The position numbers and the translations under genes were made by a program. Shown here piece by piece: positions 23,286 to 35,174 of a stretch of DNA of 64,000 nucleotides. The stretch is taken from the NCBI GenBank assembly GCA_030765045.1, contig CM060962.1:211345636-211409635 (forward strand). Reading direction: 5' to 3'. This DNA is from Tenodera sinensis. Taxonomy: Eukaryota > Arthropoda > Insecta > Mantodea > Mantidae. The notes beneath the pieces were generated by a model, which was not told the origin of the DNA, did no database searches, and was given only the letters and a program-made list of their open reading frames with translations. The number at the start of each line of letters is the position of its first letter. Position 1 is the stretch's first letter.

Positions 23286-23715
23286 CAGGCATGGGCAGAA
23301 TAGGCTCAACTGGGGCACTCCACTGAAACGCGTTCTTACGTCATTCATTGCTCTTCAGGTTCCGACACACCTCATTCAGTAGCGAGTATGGCCGTTTTAT
23401 GAAGAGTGGTAGTACAGAGAATTTATTGTAAGTTACAAAAACAGCAAAGTTTGCTCTTTAATATCCGGATTTCAATTTGCAAATATGAAACGCTACAATG
23501 TCAAACGCCACTTTGATCAGAAGCACAAATCAAACTTTGATAATCTTACACGTATTTATTTACAATTTCAAAAGGTGCTTTCTGAGTACTCCTTGTAAAC
23601 ATAAAAGGTACGATATGATTCCACTTGCATCAAAACAACCTTCGTGACTTGGCAAGAGAATGTGGGGTGAGTGAGGCAAGTTCAATCGCTACCTCACCTC
23701 TCGTGACCATGCCTG
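23286..23715 (+). mobile_element. hAT deletion derivative with 8-bp TSD
   Basis: A 430-bp element starting CAGGCATGGGCA and ending CCATGCCTG, the typical hAT terminal pattern. It is flanked by an exact 8-bp duplication TTTTAGAG (23278-23285 and 23716-23723). Inside, about 23483-23560 reads KRYNVKRHFDQKHKSNFDNL. This matches the second half of the N-terminal zinc finger of insect and vertebrate hAT proteins of the GTF2IRD2/ZBED type (Y.v.RH...KH). The rest of the transposase is deleted, so it would depend on enzyme supplied from elsewhere. Confidence 0.85.
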
Positions 23716-23923
23716 TTTTAGAGGAGCACGAGTGCATCTATATACAGTTTAAACCAAAATTGAGAAGTTGCATAAATTCCAGTTCATAAATCCACGTCTT
23801 AAAACGATGGAGCACGAAGATTTTCACGAAATTACCCTACTCCAAGTTATTAAATTAAACATTGTAGTTACTTATCTTTTTTAATGCCACTAATAATATT
23901 TGATCAACATATTGCATATTTAA

Positions 23924-24085
23924 CATTATTGTTATTATTGTTATTACTATTGTTATTACTATTGTTATTACTATTGTTATTACTATTGTTATTACTATTA
24001 TTACTATTATTACTATTATTACTATTATTACTATTATTACTATTATTACTATTATTACTATTATTACTATTATTACTATTATTAC

Positions 24086-24165
<80 letters not shown>
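23924..24165. repeat. ATT-type trinucleotide array
   Basis: The left part has ordered GTT/ACT variants (period 9), giving way to pure (TTA)n at the right. It has the same compound organisation as 12534-12901 but in the opposite strand sense. Poly-Leu and poly-Ile frames are artefacts. Confidence 0.95.
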
Positions 24166-24168
<3 letters not shown>

Positions 24169-24369
24169 AAAGCCCGTTAAGTTCGCTCATTTGAATTCAT
24201 TTTGTGCCCATAACTGGTACAGCCGTAAGAGGAAGACAAAACCGCAAGAAAAAACTACAACCAGTATTTAAATATGCAGTTACATCAAATAAAAATATCA
24301 ATAAAATATCTAAACATAAATGAGCATAAACATGTAGATCTCCTTAAAGCACACAATCTCTCAGTTTAT

Positions 24370-24617
24370 TTATTATTTTTTATTGGTTTGAATTCTCAGA
24401 TAGTTCTCACAGCAGGCCAGTCACCATTCGTTCATTATTTATTTCTTTTTTGTCTCTACCACGTTATAGGTATAGAAACTGTTAAATTTTCTAGGTATGA
24501 GCTCAGACGACCTCTTCATTTACGGATGACTTTTGTATAACTGGTAAAGTGTAACAGAAAAAATCTTACTACACAAATATAGATCTCTTTAAAACACTAT
24601 TTACTAAATATACATTC
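24370..24617 (-). repeat. Repeat H core fragment, tandem to the next copy
   Basis: Diverged H core (GACTTTTGTATAACTGGTAA, then ATATAGATCTCTTTAAAACA) ends just before the next H copy starts at 24621, in the same orientation. Confidence 0.55.
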
Positions 24618-24620
24618 TTT

Positions 24621-25456
24621 TTTACTTTCTCTACTGGTAAGTAGGGGAAGTACTGTATTCCATCCAAAAATTTGATGTCGAGATTTCACGGGAAATATGT
24701 TTTGAGGCCCCCTGAATCCAAAAAAGCATTTTTAGAAAAAAGTTCGTGTGTGTTTGTGTGTCTGTGGACAGCATAACTCAAAATCGAAAAGTCGGTTAAA
24801 AACCAAAGTTGGTATTTAAGTTTAATGTCTTTCAAGGATGCGACACGAAGATTTTGAACAAAATAGCCCCACCCTAAGCTACCCTTTACATGGAAAATGT
24901 TTCGAAAATTTTGATTTTCTTGAAAATGGCTCTAACGATTTTCATTAAAATACCATTATGTTTGAGATATTGATGACAAATGAAATGCATATCTTGAATT
25001 TTCTGGCTATAGCCCAAAAAGTCCTGTTTACTCTGGATGACTTTTGAATAACTTGTAAACCGTAAGGGATAGACAAATTCTAACCATACAAAAATGTAGT
25101 TCTCGCTAAAACACAATTTATGTCTAAATACATTTTTTGTAGAGTGAACCATTTCGGAGATATTCCCCTTTATTTGTGTAAGCTTTGTAGAACTTCAGCT
25201 TCTGTCAAACGTTATTCATCGCTATTCATTTTTTATGCGTTAGGCGTGCAAAGAGAACGGAATTTGAGAGTTTTAAAAGATTTGACTATCGCTCAGTCTT
25301 CTCTATTACCATATTCCCGTTGCACGTGCAAGAAAACGAGTTATAAGATAATTTCTGCAAATGTTTTTCTCAACACGAAGAAGACAGACGAATAAGAGTT
25401 TGTAATAATGGTTAGTATAAGAGTAGAGAAAGTCATGTGAGTGCAACACAGGATTT
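24621..25456 (-). repeat. Repeat H copy, near full length
   Basis: Begins TTTACTTTCTCTACTGGTAA and ends AGTAGAGAAAGTCATGTGAG...CAACACAGGATTTTT. The microsatellite position holds only a short GTGTGTTTGTGTGTCTGTGG, showing the tract before or without expansion. The middle and both ends match 52706-53960. Confidence 0.85.
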
Positions 25457-25464
25457 TTTCTTTC

Positions 25465-25639
25465 CGTATAGAACCATTTTGGAGGTATTCCTCGTTATCT
25501 GTCTGAATTTCAGAATACTTACACCTTTCTCAAATGGGAAGTCGTTATTCATTTTTACTTTCTCTACCACGTAAATAGCGGTTAGATATGGTACTGCATT
25601 CTACACACGCACGCACCCACGCACGCACGCACGCACGCA

Positions 25640-25714
<75 letters not shown>
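25465..25714 (-). repeat. Two partial H units ending in (ACGC)n-(AC)n
   Basis: Bases 25465-25552 match an internal H segment (GAACCATTTTGGAGGTATTCC). At 25553 a new unit starts with TTTACTTTCTCTACCACG, and after 50 bp it passes straight into ACGC repeats and then a long AC tract (25644-25714). The H core is missing from this unit. Confidence 0.65.
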
Positions 25715-25719
<5 letters not shown>

Positions 25720-25831
25720 ATAGCGAAATTTCAGGATTTCAAATTTCAGAAATTTGAGGTCCCTTCGTTTCCAAACATTACACTTCGAGTTAAAATGTCT
25801 CACATTGGAAATATTGTCACTTAAAATAGGA

Positions 25832-25885
25832 CACACACGCACACACGCGCGCGCGCGCACGCACGCACGCGCACACACGCACGCA

Positions 25886-25948
<63 letters not shown>
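25832..25948. repeat. (ACGC)n-(AC)n microsatellite
   Basis: Mixed ACGC, GCGC and ACAC units followed by pure AC. This is the second such tract within 120 bp of the previous one. Confidence 0.9.
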
Positions 25949-25950
<2 letters not shown>

Positions 25951-25987
25951 CCACGGAAAATTTTGTTCTTGGTTGATGGCTCATGTA

Positions 25988-26455
25988 TAGGTCGCGCGTT
26001 ACTTCTTGACGAATGAAAATTTTATATGAAAGGTTGAATGCGAGTCTCTACTCAGCTTTTGCGGGAACGAGAGAGAGGAGGTACAGTCTGCAGTGAGATG
26101 ACGCGCATGCTTCTGAGCTGAAGTAGTACAACACTACAAATCAATTTATGACACTTGCAGTAATATCAGCCACACGTATTATACACTATACCTCTATAAC
26201 TGTTTCCACTTAACTTTCTTGCATTTATTCTATTTCCGACATCTCTCCCTCGTCTGAATTGCTATTTTCGTTGCATGCATACATACATCCGTACCGCACA
26301 AAACTTCTGCAGTCGACTGTATACACAAACGCGACAGAGGAAAACAGAGGTGTCTGTTATTGTAGCATAAACATTTGCTGACCTGTTTATTAAGGGTAGG
26401 CTCACTCATTGGATTTCTGCTCAAGGTCATTCGTCAAGAACGAACGCGCAACCTA
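25988..26455. mobile_element. Tc1/mariner-like deletion derivative
   Basis: A 468-bp element with TIRs of about 32 bp. The left end is TAGGTCGCGCGTTACTTCTT and GACGAATGA; the right end is its inverse with a few mismatches. TA dinucleotides flank it (25986-25987, 26456-26457). No transposase frame is recognisable inside. The superfamily is inferred from the TA target and TIR length. Confidence 0.75.
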
Positions 26456-26457
26456 TA

Positions 26458-27275
26458 GCTTAAAATAACCTGGTGCTCCTAAGATTAAAACCCAATGTTA
26501 TTTTTTATAATTTTCGACCAATTTTGTTCTGATCGGTCACCTTAAATTAGAAAGACCGATGTGCCGACAAGCATTTCGCAGCTACTACTCTTACCAAAAA
26601 ATATCCATATCATATGATCTCAACAAACGAGGTTATGGAGAAATTATAAAATAAGCGGCGCTGTTCTGTGCTGTGCAGCAAGCTGATAATAGACAACTAA
26701 ACCGAAGAGCTTAGTTTAGGTTGTATTATGATAGTCAAATCCATCCCAAACAAGCGAGTGTAATACAATAACTGCACCTCTTGATGATAATATGAAGCAG
26801 TAAGCTATCATTGAACATCATGTTGCAACTTGGTCTACATACGTTAAAACACTCAGATTTTGATATAACATGTCATAAGGGCCAACCTCCCGTTTGTTTG
26901 AACTCGTGCACACAAAGAGAAATAAGTCAATACTCGTATTAATTCTGGCACAATAAAACTCCAACTAGCTTTGTAATACAGACTCCCTTGTGCTCCCTCC
27001 CTCCCCCCCCCCCCTCTCATAATTATATGACAGTTGTTCCTCAACATTTCCTGTTGGCACCCCAGCCTTTCATCTTCCAGTGATTCATAACGTGCTTTTA
27101 TCTCCCCTATATACGAGATGCGGAGTTCGTTATATTACTGCGCAATTTGCTTTACATTCATTCACGTGCAGACATACATATATTTCCAACTTGAATCGCA
27201 AAATCTATAGCTACTGTTGGGGAAAATTACGTATGTATAGTTAAAATATGCATGTTAGGGCTCTATGCAAAGGGT
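26458..27275. other. No feature recognised
   Basis: AT-rich sequence with a C-run (about 27000-27013). No gene is supported. Confidence 0.4.
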
Positions 27276-27279
27276 GAGT

Positions 27280-27690
27280 TGATCTGCGGTAACGTATGAG
27301 GCCGGTAATCGCGAGGATTCGATTTCGATTCCCGTCGATCGTCTACTCTGACTTTGGGTTTTTGGTGGTTATCCTTGGTCGGTAGGCGAATGCTAGGATG
27401 GTTTCTCATCTATCACATTTCGTTTCCATTGTTTTCCTTTCATTGCATTTCCTTATCTTTCTGGTGTGCTTCTAAGTTTTGTGATGTGGAACGGGTCGAC
27501 ATATGATGCGAATGCAAGAGGATATTCGTGGACACTAGAGGGCTGCTTGGTTGAACGGGTCATTCATTTTCCTCTCTGGGGAGTCCCAATAGTGGGGCGG
27601 GTCTTCGAGCTAGTAACTATTAAGGACTTCCGCGCGTCTCTGCGGCCTGTAGTTAATGTAGTTCCTTAATTTCACCCCATTCTCCTGTGA
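27280..27690 (+). mobile_element. SINE-B copy 3
   Basis: The tRNA-like head GATCTGCGGTAACGTATGAGG and B box GATTTCGATTCCCG are followed by a body in which AGTAACTATTAAGGACTTCC and CGCGTCTCTGCGGCC parallel SINE-B copy 1. It is older and more diverged than copy 2. Confidence 0.6.
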
Positions 27691-28559
27691 GTGATCGCAA
27701 TGGAGCTCACGTAGGTCGCAGTGCGAGAGGTGCAGGCGAAGAACTTTTTCATTTGAATGTGGCAGGAGAAGATAGAGATGGGCAGTGATATAGGAACAGA
27801 AAGTGGTATATGATATCGGAAGAATGGAGGCTGCGCAGAGAAGAAGAGTTGAGATAATGGGAGCAGGAGTAAATGTGCGGAAGCAGAAGCAGGCTGAAAT
27901 GTGGGGGTTTAGGTGCACCAACTGGCGGTGATGAGGATAAAACACATTTTCCGAGACTAATATAAATTTGTAAACTTGCGAATACCAAGTGAATAATTAT
28001 TTGGAACTGAGAATTTTTATTGACTGAAATATTTTTATTGTATAGACTCTGCAAATACCAAATGTGAATTATTTGTTTAAAGGATTATAATGTTTCAATG
28101 TATGTTTTAGTTTTCTGAAGTATAGTTCTAATTATACCTTGAATGTTCATGTTGCAATAAAGTTGGCAACTCGGTGTCAGACATTGCGAAAGGTGTCCCC
28201 CTCTGTTGTATACCCTTCGAGCTAAAGCTGCCATGGAAGATTATTCTGAAGTAAACAATGCGGATACTCTTAAGTGAAAAAAGCTGTGCTGCAATCAAAT
28301 CACTATCTATACGACCCTCTAAAACCTGTTCTTATAGAAGCTTATTCTTCTATCTACTACTTGTTAACCGAGATAAACATTAATCAAACATCTCATGTTA
28401 GTTATAAAAATACAGTAGGCTAAAGCGAAAGTCGGACTTTTAAATCGCAATGTGATGGCTTTGAAATTATCTGCTCTTTCAACGAGCACGAGGAGAAACG
28501 AATGAGGACTTACCACGTAAGTATGCATTACATTTACTGGGCAGTAAGCTTTTGTTTCT
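27691..28559. other. No feature recognised
   Basis: A purine-rich stretch (27720-27900) has open frames on the minus strand without a recognisable domain. The rest is AT-rich. Confidence 0.35.
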
Positions 28560-28990
28560 TTAACTGTTTACCAATTTTCCATATAAAAGTCATGCAGAGC
28601 GAAGAGAATTTCTCAGGTTTTTGGTAGAGAATCCAAGATATACAATTTGTCTTGCAAATACTAGAAAACATTTTCTTTTAATCAAAACAGAGCCAGTTTG
28701 GGGGGCATAAAAATATCATTTTTTCTGCGTGAAGAGAGTTTGGTGAGAGGAGATTTTCTTGATCTTTGTGTCGCATTCTTTGAAGTCTTTGAACTTAAAT
28801 GCCAAACTTGGTATTTAACTTACTTTTCACTTAGGAGTTACGCCCACATACTCACGCACACGCTGACACACCTTTTTTTTAATTCACGGAGCCTTAATGC
28901 ATGTATTTCGGGTGAAATCCCAGTATCAAAAAATTTGGTGGAGTACTTCCTCTACTCACTACACGCAAACAGCAGAGAAAGTAAAAATTG
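28560..28990 (+). repeat. Repeat H fragment
   Basis: A diverged right half of H: TTGGTATTTAACTTACTTTTC, a minimal CACACGCTGACACACC tract, and the end GCAGAGAAAGTAAAAAT. Confidence 0.65.
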
Positions 28991-29254
28991 AAGAACCGAC
29001 TGCGACTCTTCGAGTGCTTTCACAGCACCCTACACACGACAATATTGCCCCCTGTATTTCTACTATGAGTAGATTGTCCAGACAGTTATACACGTTTAGT
29101 GCTAATCTTACCAAGCCTCTTGTGGTTAACTGAAACATTACAGCGTTTGTCAATTATTCCTGAGGCTCCGGGCTTGCGAGGATAATTTCCCTTGAATAAC
29201 ATTCCAGTTGACTTCTTCAACATTACTAATATTTAGCCTCCGAAGTCATCTTCA

Positions 29255-29800
29255 TTCTGAACGAGTTTTGCATAATTTGCAATCCGTAAGATATAAATCC
29301 GTAAAATAAAAATCTCATTAAAATGTATAATTTAGTTCAGTAACATCTTACTTTTTTCTGTAGTGAACCATTTCCGAGATATTCCTCGTTATTGGCTCAG
29401 AATGAAGAGGATTTCAGCGGCTGTGCCCAGAAAATTCAAAGTATACATTTCGCTTGTCATTAGAATATCTTAGACATATGTTAATCGAACCCTTAGAGAC
29501 ATTTTTTATAAAATCAACCTTTCCGAAAATGTTTCCACGAAAAGAGCAGCTTGGAAGGAGGGAAGTTTTCTTGAAAATCCTCGTATAGGAAGATGCTAAA
29601 CCTACATTCCGAGTTTGGTGCTTAATCGACTTTTGTTTTCTGAGTTCTGGCGTACATATACATGAACCTACTTTGGAAAAACACTTTTTAATTCACGGAA
29701 TTTCAAAACATGCATTTCCGGTGAAATCACGACATCGAATTTTTGGGTTGAATACAATACTTCCTCTACTTACTATAGGTAAGAGTAGAGAAAGTAATAC
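29255..29800 (+). repeat. Repeat H fragment, rearranged
   Basis: It contains H blocks (GAACCATTTCCGAGATATTCC; CCAGAAAATTCAAAGTATAC; GGTGAAATCACGACATCGAA) and ends AGTAGAGAAAGTAAT. An inverted left portion precedes the forward right portion. No AC expansion is present. Confidence 0.65.
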
Positions 29801-30129
29801 GCCTGCTAAAATATAATAACCTTCAACTGGATGGGTTCCAATTCATGCCAAAAGGATTAAAATTACTATTATTGATCAGAATATAAATTGACTCCTTGAC
29901 ATTTTGTAAACAGTTTTGAAAATCCATAACTGGTAGAAAAAGTTGAGTGATTGCTACTCATTAGATTTTATTTCTTTCACTTGTCATTTTTGTAGACTGT
30001 TTTGTTTTTGTTTTTCGTACCTTGGAGCCCTCATTATGTAGGCTAGGCAGTTTATTACTAAGTATAATAAGCATTTGTTAAGTATTTCACACTGGTAGCA
30101 TTAGAACGTTACGGTCAAGAAATAAATTC
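29801..30129. other. No feature recognised
   Basis: AT-rich spacer. Confidence 0.4.
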
Positions 30130-30138
30130 AATCTTGGT

Positions 30139-30396
30139 GGGACGGGCCGAGCCGTAGCCGGGTGATTAGACCATTCGCTTCCCACCAAAGCGGCGCGGGT
30201 TCGATCCCAGGCAACCGCATGTGGACGTAGCGGCGTTGGTGCGGGTTTCCTCCGGGTTCTCCGGATTCCCCCGTCATATCATTCCACCGGTTCTCCATCT
30301 TTATTCCATGCATCATCAGTGTCACCACCTGCTGTGCAGTATGTGGTAGCAGCGGGCCTTAAACACTACACACACAAAAAAAAAAAAAAAAAAAAA
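30139..30396 (+). mobile_element. SINE-A copy 4 with long poly(A)
   Basis: The head has TAGCCGGGTGATTAGACC (A box) and GGGTTCGATCCC (B box), with the SINE-A body and GGGCCTTAAACACTACACAC before a tail of about 22 A. The target-site duplication AATCTTGGT is at 30130-30138 and 30397-30405. The long tail suggests a recent insertion, although the head has substitutions. Confidence 0.88.
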
Positions 30397-30409
30397 AATC
30401 TTGGTCGTG

Positions 30410-30982
30410 TTAGTTTCCCTATACAGAAATGTTTTCTTTAATGCTATGGCACTTTTGTTCGTTGTTGCTAACAAAGCCTTTCAGTGCACTATTCTTTAAG
30501 AACGCGTCTATGCATTTACTTCACTGGCGAATCGGCAGCTCTAGGTTTTCCTATTGTAGTCATTAAATCTGTTTACTCGACAAACAGATGCCTTGAGGCT
30601 GGTCAGGAAAGCAATAAAGTCACTGTTTGCAATGCCGGTAAGCAAACAGTTGACAGGAGAAAAACCGGATCACGCTTCACAGCTTCGTGAGGTACATAGA
30701 ATCGGAGCGAGTGCATTATCCCAGCACCTACTCTTTTGGTTATTTTGCTCCTATTTATTCTTCTTACCCTTTCTTTGAATTACAATGTAAACTTCCGCAA
30801 CATCTGAATTTTCATTTCTAAAGCATATTTAATTTCATGTGTTACTCAATTTGACAAAGATATGCTGCAAAGCCATCAAAATCGGATTTTCTTTCTAACA
30901 TAGTCCACTGAGATTAATTTGTTTCCGGTGAAAAGTAACTTCACATTGGATTTTCAATCCTTTCACATTTCAAACCTGTCGT
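30410..30982. other. No feature recognised
   Basis: Two overlapping short open frames (30484-30778) have no known domain. Confidence 0.35.
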
Positions 30983-30984
30983 AT

Positions 30985-31195
30985 ACTTTCTCTACCACGT
31001 ACCTAGTACAAGAGGAGGTATTGTATTCCACACAAATATTCCATTCATCAGAAATATCTATTTGGGGTCCTTGAATAAGAACATTTTCGAGGAAAAGTTC
31101 CACTTGTATGTGTACATTATAACTTAAAAATTACACGTTGAATAAATACAAATTTTGCAATTAACTTCAGTATCTTCCAAAGATGCGACACGAAG
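30985..31195 (-). repeat. Repeat H end fragment
   Basis: ACTTTCTCTACCACGTACC...GTATTGTATTCCACAC at the left and GCGACACGAAGATGG at the right match H in reverse orientation, with the centre shortened and no AC tract. Confidence 0.6.
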
Positions 31196-32731
31196 ATGGT
31201 TTCATTTAATCGAGCACACGCCAGCGTCGTTGAAGTGTTTCTCTTTTTCAGTCGGCACAGTTTTGGCCTTCTGTAAACCTAGCTTAATATACCATTCTTG
31301 TCACGCAGACCTTCAGTCCCGCGGCATATTCTTACCGTGGTTCCTCAGCCTTTTAGACACTCAACTGTTTCAAGGTTTATGTGCAGCACCTCTTATTCTT
31401 TATACTTCTTTACATATAAGATCTATTGCAATAGCACTATCGAATATTTTCGGATAATAGAATGTATTGCGATAGCTGAAGATAACCATCGAATTAAAAC
31501 ACGCAATATTACGCATAATTTATTAATTACAAACTTTCATTCACACATTCGAAATGTATTAGCCTGTGCACTGTGCAGAAGGTAAATAAGCTCACAGTTT
31601 GGGATTATTGCAAAGTTGTGCTTAGTTATTAAACATTGCACTGTAAGCTGGTTATTTTGAGCCAGAAGAATTTTACTTGTTCGTAGCTTTGTACTGTCCA
31701 TGCCTTAACGAGTTCGTGCATACGGGCGAGTTGGGTATACTGAAGTTCTAAATGTTTATACACGTGATGATATTTTTTCCTCTCACGGGAATAAAAGTAT
31801 ATAAAACTAGTATGATATTTAATATTGAGCGTCTTATTTTTTGTGTTTTATGACAAAAGAAAAGTGATAACATAGAATTTGTGCATTATAATGCAGCAAG
31901 AGGCATTTGACCGTAACAACAGGTAGGAAAAAAAAAAGTCAAAAACGCGGTAACATGACACGCTATTACAATTCATTTGGCTTAACGCACAGAACGAGCG
32001 AACACTAAAACGAGTAAGATGGCCATTTCCCACGAGAGCACATATGAAGCATCAACTGAACCACACATAGTTCGGTATATTCGTTTCTGCTTTTCGAACG
32101 AGTTTGGCGAGTCTCATTATGTACCTACCATTGGAACGAACGAGTAAAACTTATGTCCTTGACAGCTCTAGTCTACGGTAGTCATTCAATCATACTGTTA
32201 CCATTATGAATCAGTGTTTCGCAGAGGCGGTCACACAATTTCCAACTTGTCGGGACAACCAGTTCGGGAGCGAGGCTACAGACCACCCGATAGTCAGGAA
32301 AGTACGATAAGCTCCGGGTAGAAAATTTGCGAGCGGTGATAACAGAAATTATTTATCTAGAGCAATGCACTGAAAAAAAGAAGGAAAATGTCAGCGGAAA
32401 AAGTGGTAAAGGAGAAGATTTACTCGCTCATCTGTAGTATAGCATTTGGTTGCACTTCTTTTAATATCCCTAAGGGATCATTCAGAATAAAAACATTGAA
32501 CATTAATATAACGGCGAAAAACTTCAGCATGAACTTAACGGCCAGTGTCAAATTATTAAAAATTAAGGGCTGTGTGAAAAATTATTTATACCTGGCTTTC
32601 GGTGAGGTCTTTGGTTCTCGTCTTCAGGGTGGCATACCTACCAGGGCAGGTTAACGACTTCTCAAACATTTATCCTTTGAAGATGCTAAAAGAGTTGACC
32701 AAAACGTTAGATGTGAAACATTTTACCTTTT
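31196..32731. other. No feature recognised
   Basis: Open frames of 88-100 codons (31155-31457, 32388-32654) lack any recognised motif or splice context. Confidence 0.35.
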
Positions 32732-32745
32732 CTCCACAGCCTGTC

Positions 32746-33705
32746 TCACTGCCAAGCTGTTTGCCATCTTTTTTTTTTTTTTTTTTTTTACTTTTTATCT
32801 CCAGCTCAAATCCGGGAAATTTTATTATCTGTTGTGACTCTTTGAGCGCTATTCAGCCGCTGCAACAGTTTGTTGGCAACTCGGCATTGATTCTGAAAAT
32901 ACACACACTAGTATCTCAGTTGCTCTCTCGCGGATATCAGGCCGTTTTTACCTGGACCCCAGGCCATGTGGGTATTCCCGGCAACAAGGAGGCTGATGCA
33001 GCCGCTAAGTCTGCTTGTCGCTTGCCAGGATTATCAACGCGCACACTGCCTTATACGATGTGCGGCGGTACTTTCGTCGACATTTATTAACTATGGCAGC
33101 ACTCATGAGAAGCGCTGGCTGGCACTCAATTGCGGACAGTTAAGGACGGCGTTCAACCCTGGCTGACTTCCTGCAGGGATTCCAGGCGGGCTGAAGTTAT
33201 TCCAACCCGCCTGAGGATAGGGCACACACGAGCCACACATGGCTACCTTTTGCGTGGTGACCCGGCGCCTGTCTGTCCTACACGTGACATCGAACTGCCT
33301 GTAGCACATATATTACTCGATTGTCCGCAATACGCTCGTGAGCGCCAGTCTATTGGTCTGGGCCGACGACCCGGAATCTGTAGCCAAGACTTTGCAGTTC
33401 GTCGCCGATATTGGCTTCGGTAAACAGGTCTGACATGTGTTTTTAGCCTTTTAAAATATATTTTACATGTTTTAATGTCTTGACTTTTTAAACCTCAGAC
33501 TTGTTTTTCTTTTTAATTTATGATGGATTTTAGATTTTAGCATTTTAATGATATTTTAGGCCTTTTATACCTCACATTTTACTGCGTTAGTTTAGAATTT
33601 TACCCATCTCTTTTAATTTTAACTATGTGAGTGTTTTAGACTTTTTGTTTAACTGTGGGCCCAAGTGACCTCGTTGTCGACAGGCCGTTACACCCCACAC
33701 ACTCA
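32746..33705 (+). mobile_element. 5'-truncated copy of the I-like LINE
   Basis: Homologous to the last quarter of ORF2 plus the 3' UTR of the LINE at 43117-49239. It is flanked by an exact 14-bp duplication, CTCCACAGCCTGTC (32732-32745 and 33706-33719). Homology starts at TCACTGCCAAGCTGTTTGCC (RNase H domain). A run of about 19 T (32770-32788) replaces a short T-rich segment of the parent. The 3' end (GGGCCCAAGTGACCTCGTTG) matches the full-length copy. Confidence 0.88.
32790..33430 (+). pseudogene. RNase H and C-terminal remnant of LINE ORF2
   Basis: Readable segments are DSLSAIQPLQQFVG, VFTWTPGHVGIPGNKEAD and DAAAKSACRLPG (the RNase H aspartates and the TPGH motif are kept). After a frameshift near 33065 come DSRRAEVIPTRLRIGHTRAT, VAHILLDCPQYARERQSIGL and a final FGKQV. 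Relative to the intact ORF2 there is a slippage T-run at the start, at least one further frameshift, and a shortened stretch before the stop at about 33430. It cannot be functional. Confidence 0.85.
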
Positions 33706-33719
33706 CTCCACAGCCTGTC

Positions 33720-34045
33720 AACCCGGAGGCCTTGACCAATTTGTCAATTAACGCTATATTTTGTCATTCATCACGACAAAAGGAAACAAACAGCAGCCAG
33801 TCACAAAAGAGCGTGAAATAGCTTTACTAATATGCCAATCTGCGAAGCCACAAACCAAAGAGGTTGAGTACATGTGGCAAGATAAGCAAGAGCTGGCTAT
33901 CCGGTTAAACAGCGCCATGCATCATCACAATATGTTTTGTTGTTATTTTTATACTCATAAACCAGCGATTCCAGGTCCGTGATCTTACATAATAAGCAGT
34001 TAGCGTGTAAACACAGGACGACTGAACATCTCATGCGAGATGGCA
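33720..34045. other. No feature recognised
   Basis: Unique-looking sequence between the truncated LINE and SINE-D. Confidence 0.4.
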
Positions 34046-34049
34046 GCAT

Positions 34050-34280
34050 AATAAAGCAATGAGAACCACTCTGCTTCACGTAGGAAACATGCCTCGAGTT
34101 CGAATCTCGCTTAAGGTGAGTTACCTGAATAAGGTTTTTCCGAGGTTTTCCCTTATCCTGGAAGATGAATGTCGGATAACTCTAAGCTATATGGACCCCG
34201 GGCTCATTTGAGCATTTCATCCGCTTCATTCATCGTTCGACATAACCTAACTGTTCAAGGAACGTTAAACATAAAAACGG
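34050..34280 (+). mobile_element. SINE-D, tRNA-derived fragment
   Basis: A B box (GAGTTCGAATCTCG, about 34095) is followed by GGTTTTCCCTTATCC, GAAGATGAATGTCGGATAAC and an end GAACGTTAAACATAAAAA. This is the body plan of several insect SINEs. The A box is unclear. Confidence 0.55.
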
Positions 34281-34717
34281 GAAGTTCACGGCGTGAGAAC
34301 GGGGCTACTTTTGTCGGCCTGTTACCTACCTGTCGCTTCAATCGTGGTATAGATTACATCCAAGTTGGGTCAAGTGGGGATTCCAGAAGTTGGATAGCTC
34401 TATTTTTCCAACCGAGCCGTCGGTTTGGTTATACAGTAGGCCTACAGACTTCAAAAGCTGTCAGCTTGATTCTATGGTGTGTAGGCCGCTTAATGAATGA
34501 GCACACGAGGAAATTAAGACGCCATCACGTATGGGCGTGCTCAACGCTTGCAGTGAGGGTATTTTTTAGATGATCCATTGCCTTTAAAACTCTTAAAGGT
34601 AGTCTTTTAAAATGGTATATAGTTGCGGTTTTGTATTTACGAGGAAGCTAGGATTGCGCGTCAAATGCTAGATTATTTATCTACAAGGACCTAGTCAAAT
34701 AGACACTGTATTTGTAA
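34281..34717. other. No feature recognised
   Basis: An open frame here (34169-34573) overlaps the SINE and has no domain. Confidence 0.35.
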
Positions 34718-34719
34718 TA

Positions 34720-34925
34720 CAGTAGAACTTCTGCTAACCGGAACGATAGGGGAGGTAGTTACGGACAACCGACATTTTGGATAACAATTAAAATGTAATT
34801 TTTGGAGTTAAAGAATATATTTTTGAAGTTTTAGCTAAAAGCAAATGAACGCAATACATATACAATGCTAACAAAGTATTTTAGTAAACCTAAACTACCG
34901 TATTGACAAAACAATCAATGGAAAG
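34720..34925 (+). mobile_element. pogo/Tigger-like transposon end
   Basis: CAGTAGAACTTCTGCTAACC after a TA dinucleotide (34718-34719), then TTACGGACAACCGACATTTTGG and ATAAC. This has the form of pogo/Tigger terminal sequences (CAGT.G.ACCTC...TAACCGG and a sub-terminal repeat of CGACATTT.GGATAA). No opposite end is visible, so only a fragment is called. Confidence 0.45.
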
Positions 34926-34928
34926 GGG

Positions 34929-35170
34929 TAGAGTGAGACTGAAAAAGTCAATGACAAAGCTGGGATTTGAACCACGGATCTTCCGATCTCCGCCCGGTTG
35001 CTCTAATCACTAAGCTACCCTGGCCAACGTGCCCCCACGACATTAAATTCTCCAACTCACTCGCATTTTTCCCAGTAAACCACAAGGAGATCTCAAATTT
35101 ATATGAGATAACATACGCTAATGGGGACTTACTATGCTGTATGTACTTAGGTACCGGGTTTCATACATGA
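34929..35170 (-). mobile_element. tRNA-like TIR element C, copy 1
   Basis: Left end GAGTGAGACTGAAAAAGTCA. On the minus strand a tRNA-like segment follows: A box GGTAGCTTAGTGATTAGAGC and B box GTGGTTCAAATCC with a T-arm pairing. Beyond it about 150 bp is shared with 60120-60270, including GAGATCTCAAATTTATATGAG, which folds on itself. The right TIR is not visible in this copy. The tRNA-like part is probably not a functional tRNA gene, since the acceptor stem is imperfect. Confidence 0.6.
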
Positions 35171-35174
35171 ACCA

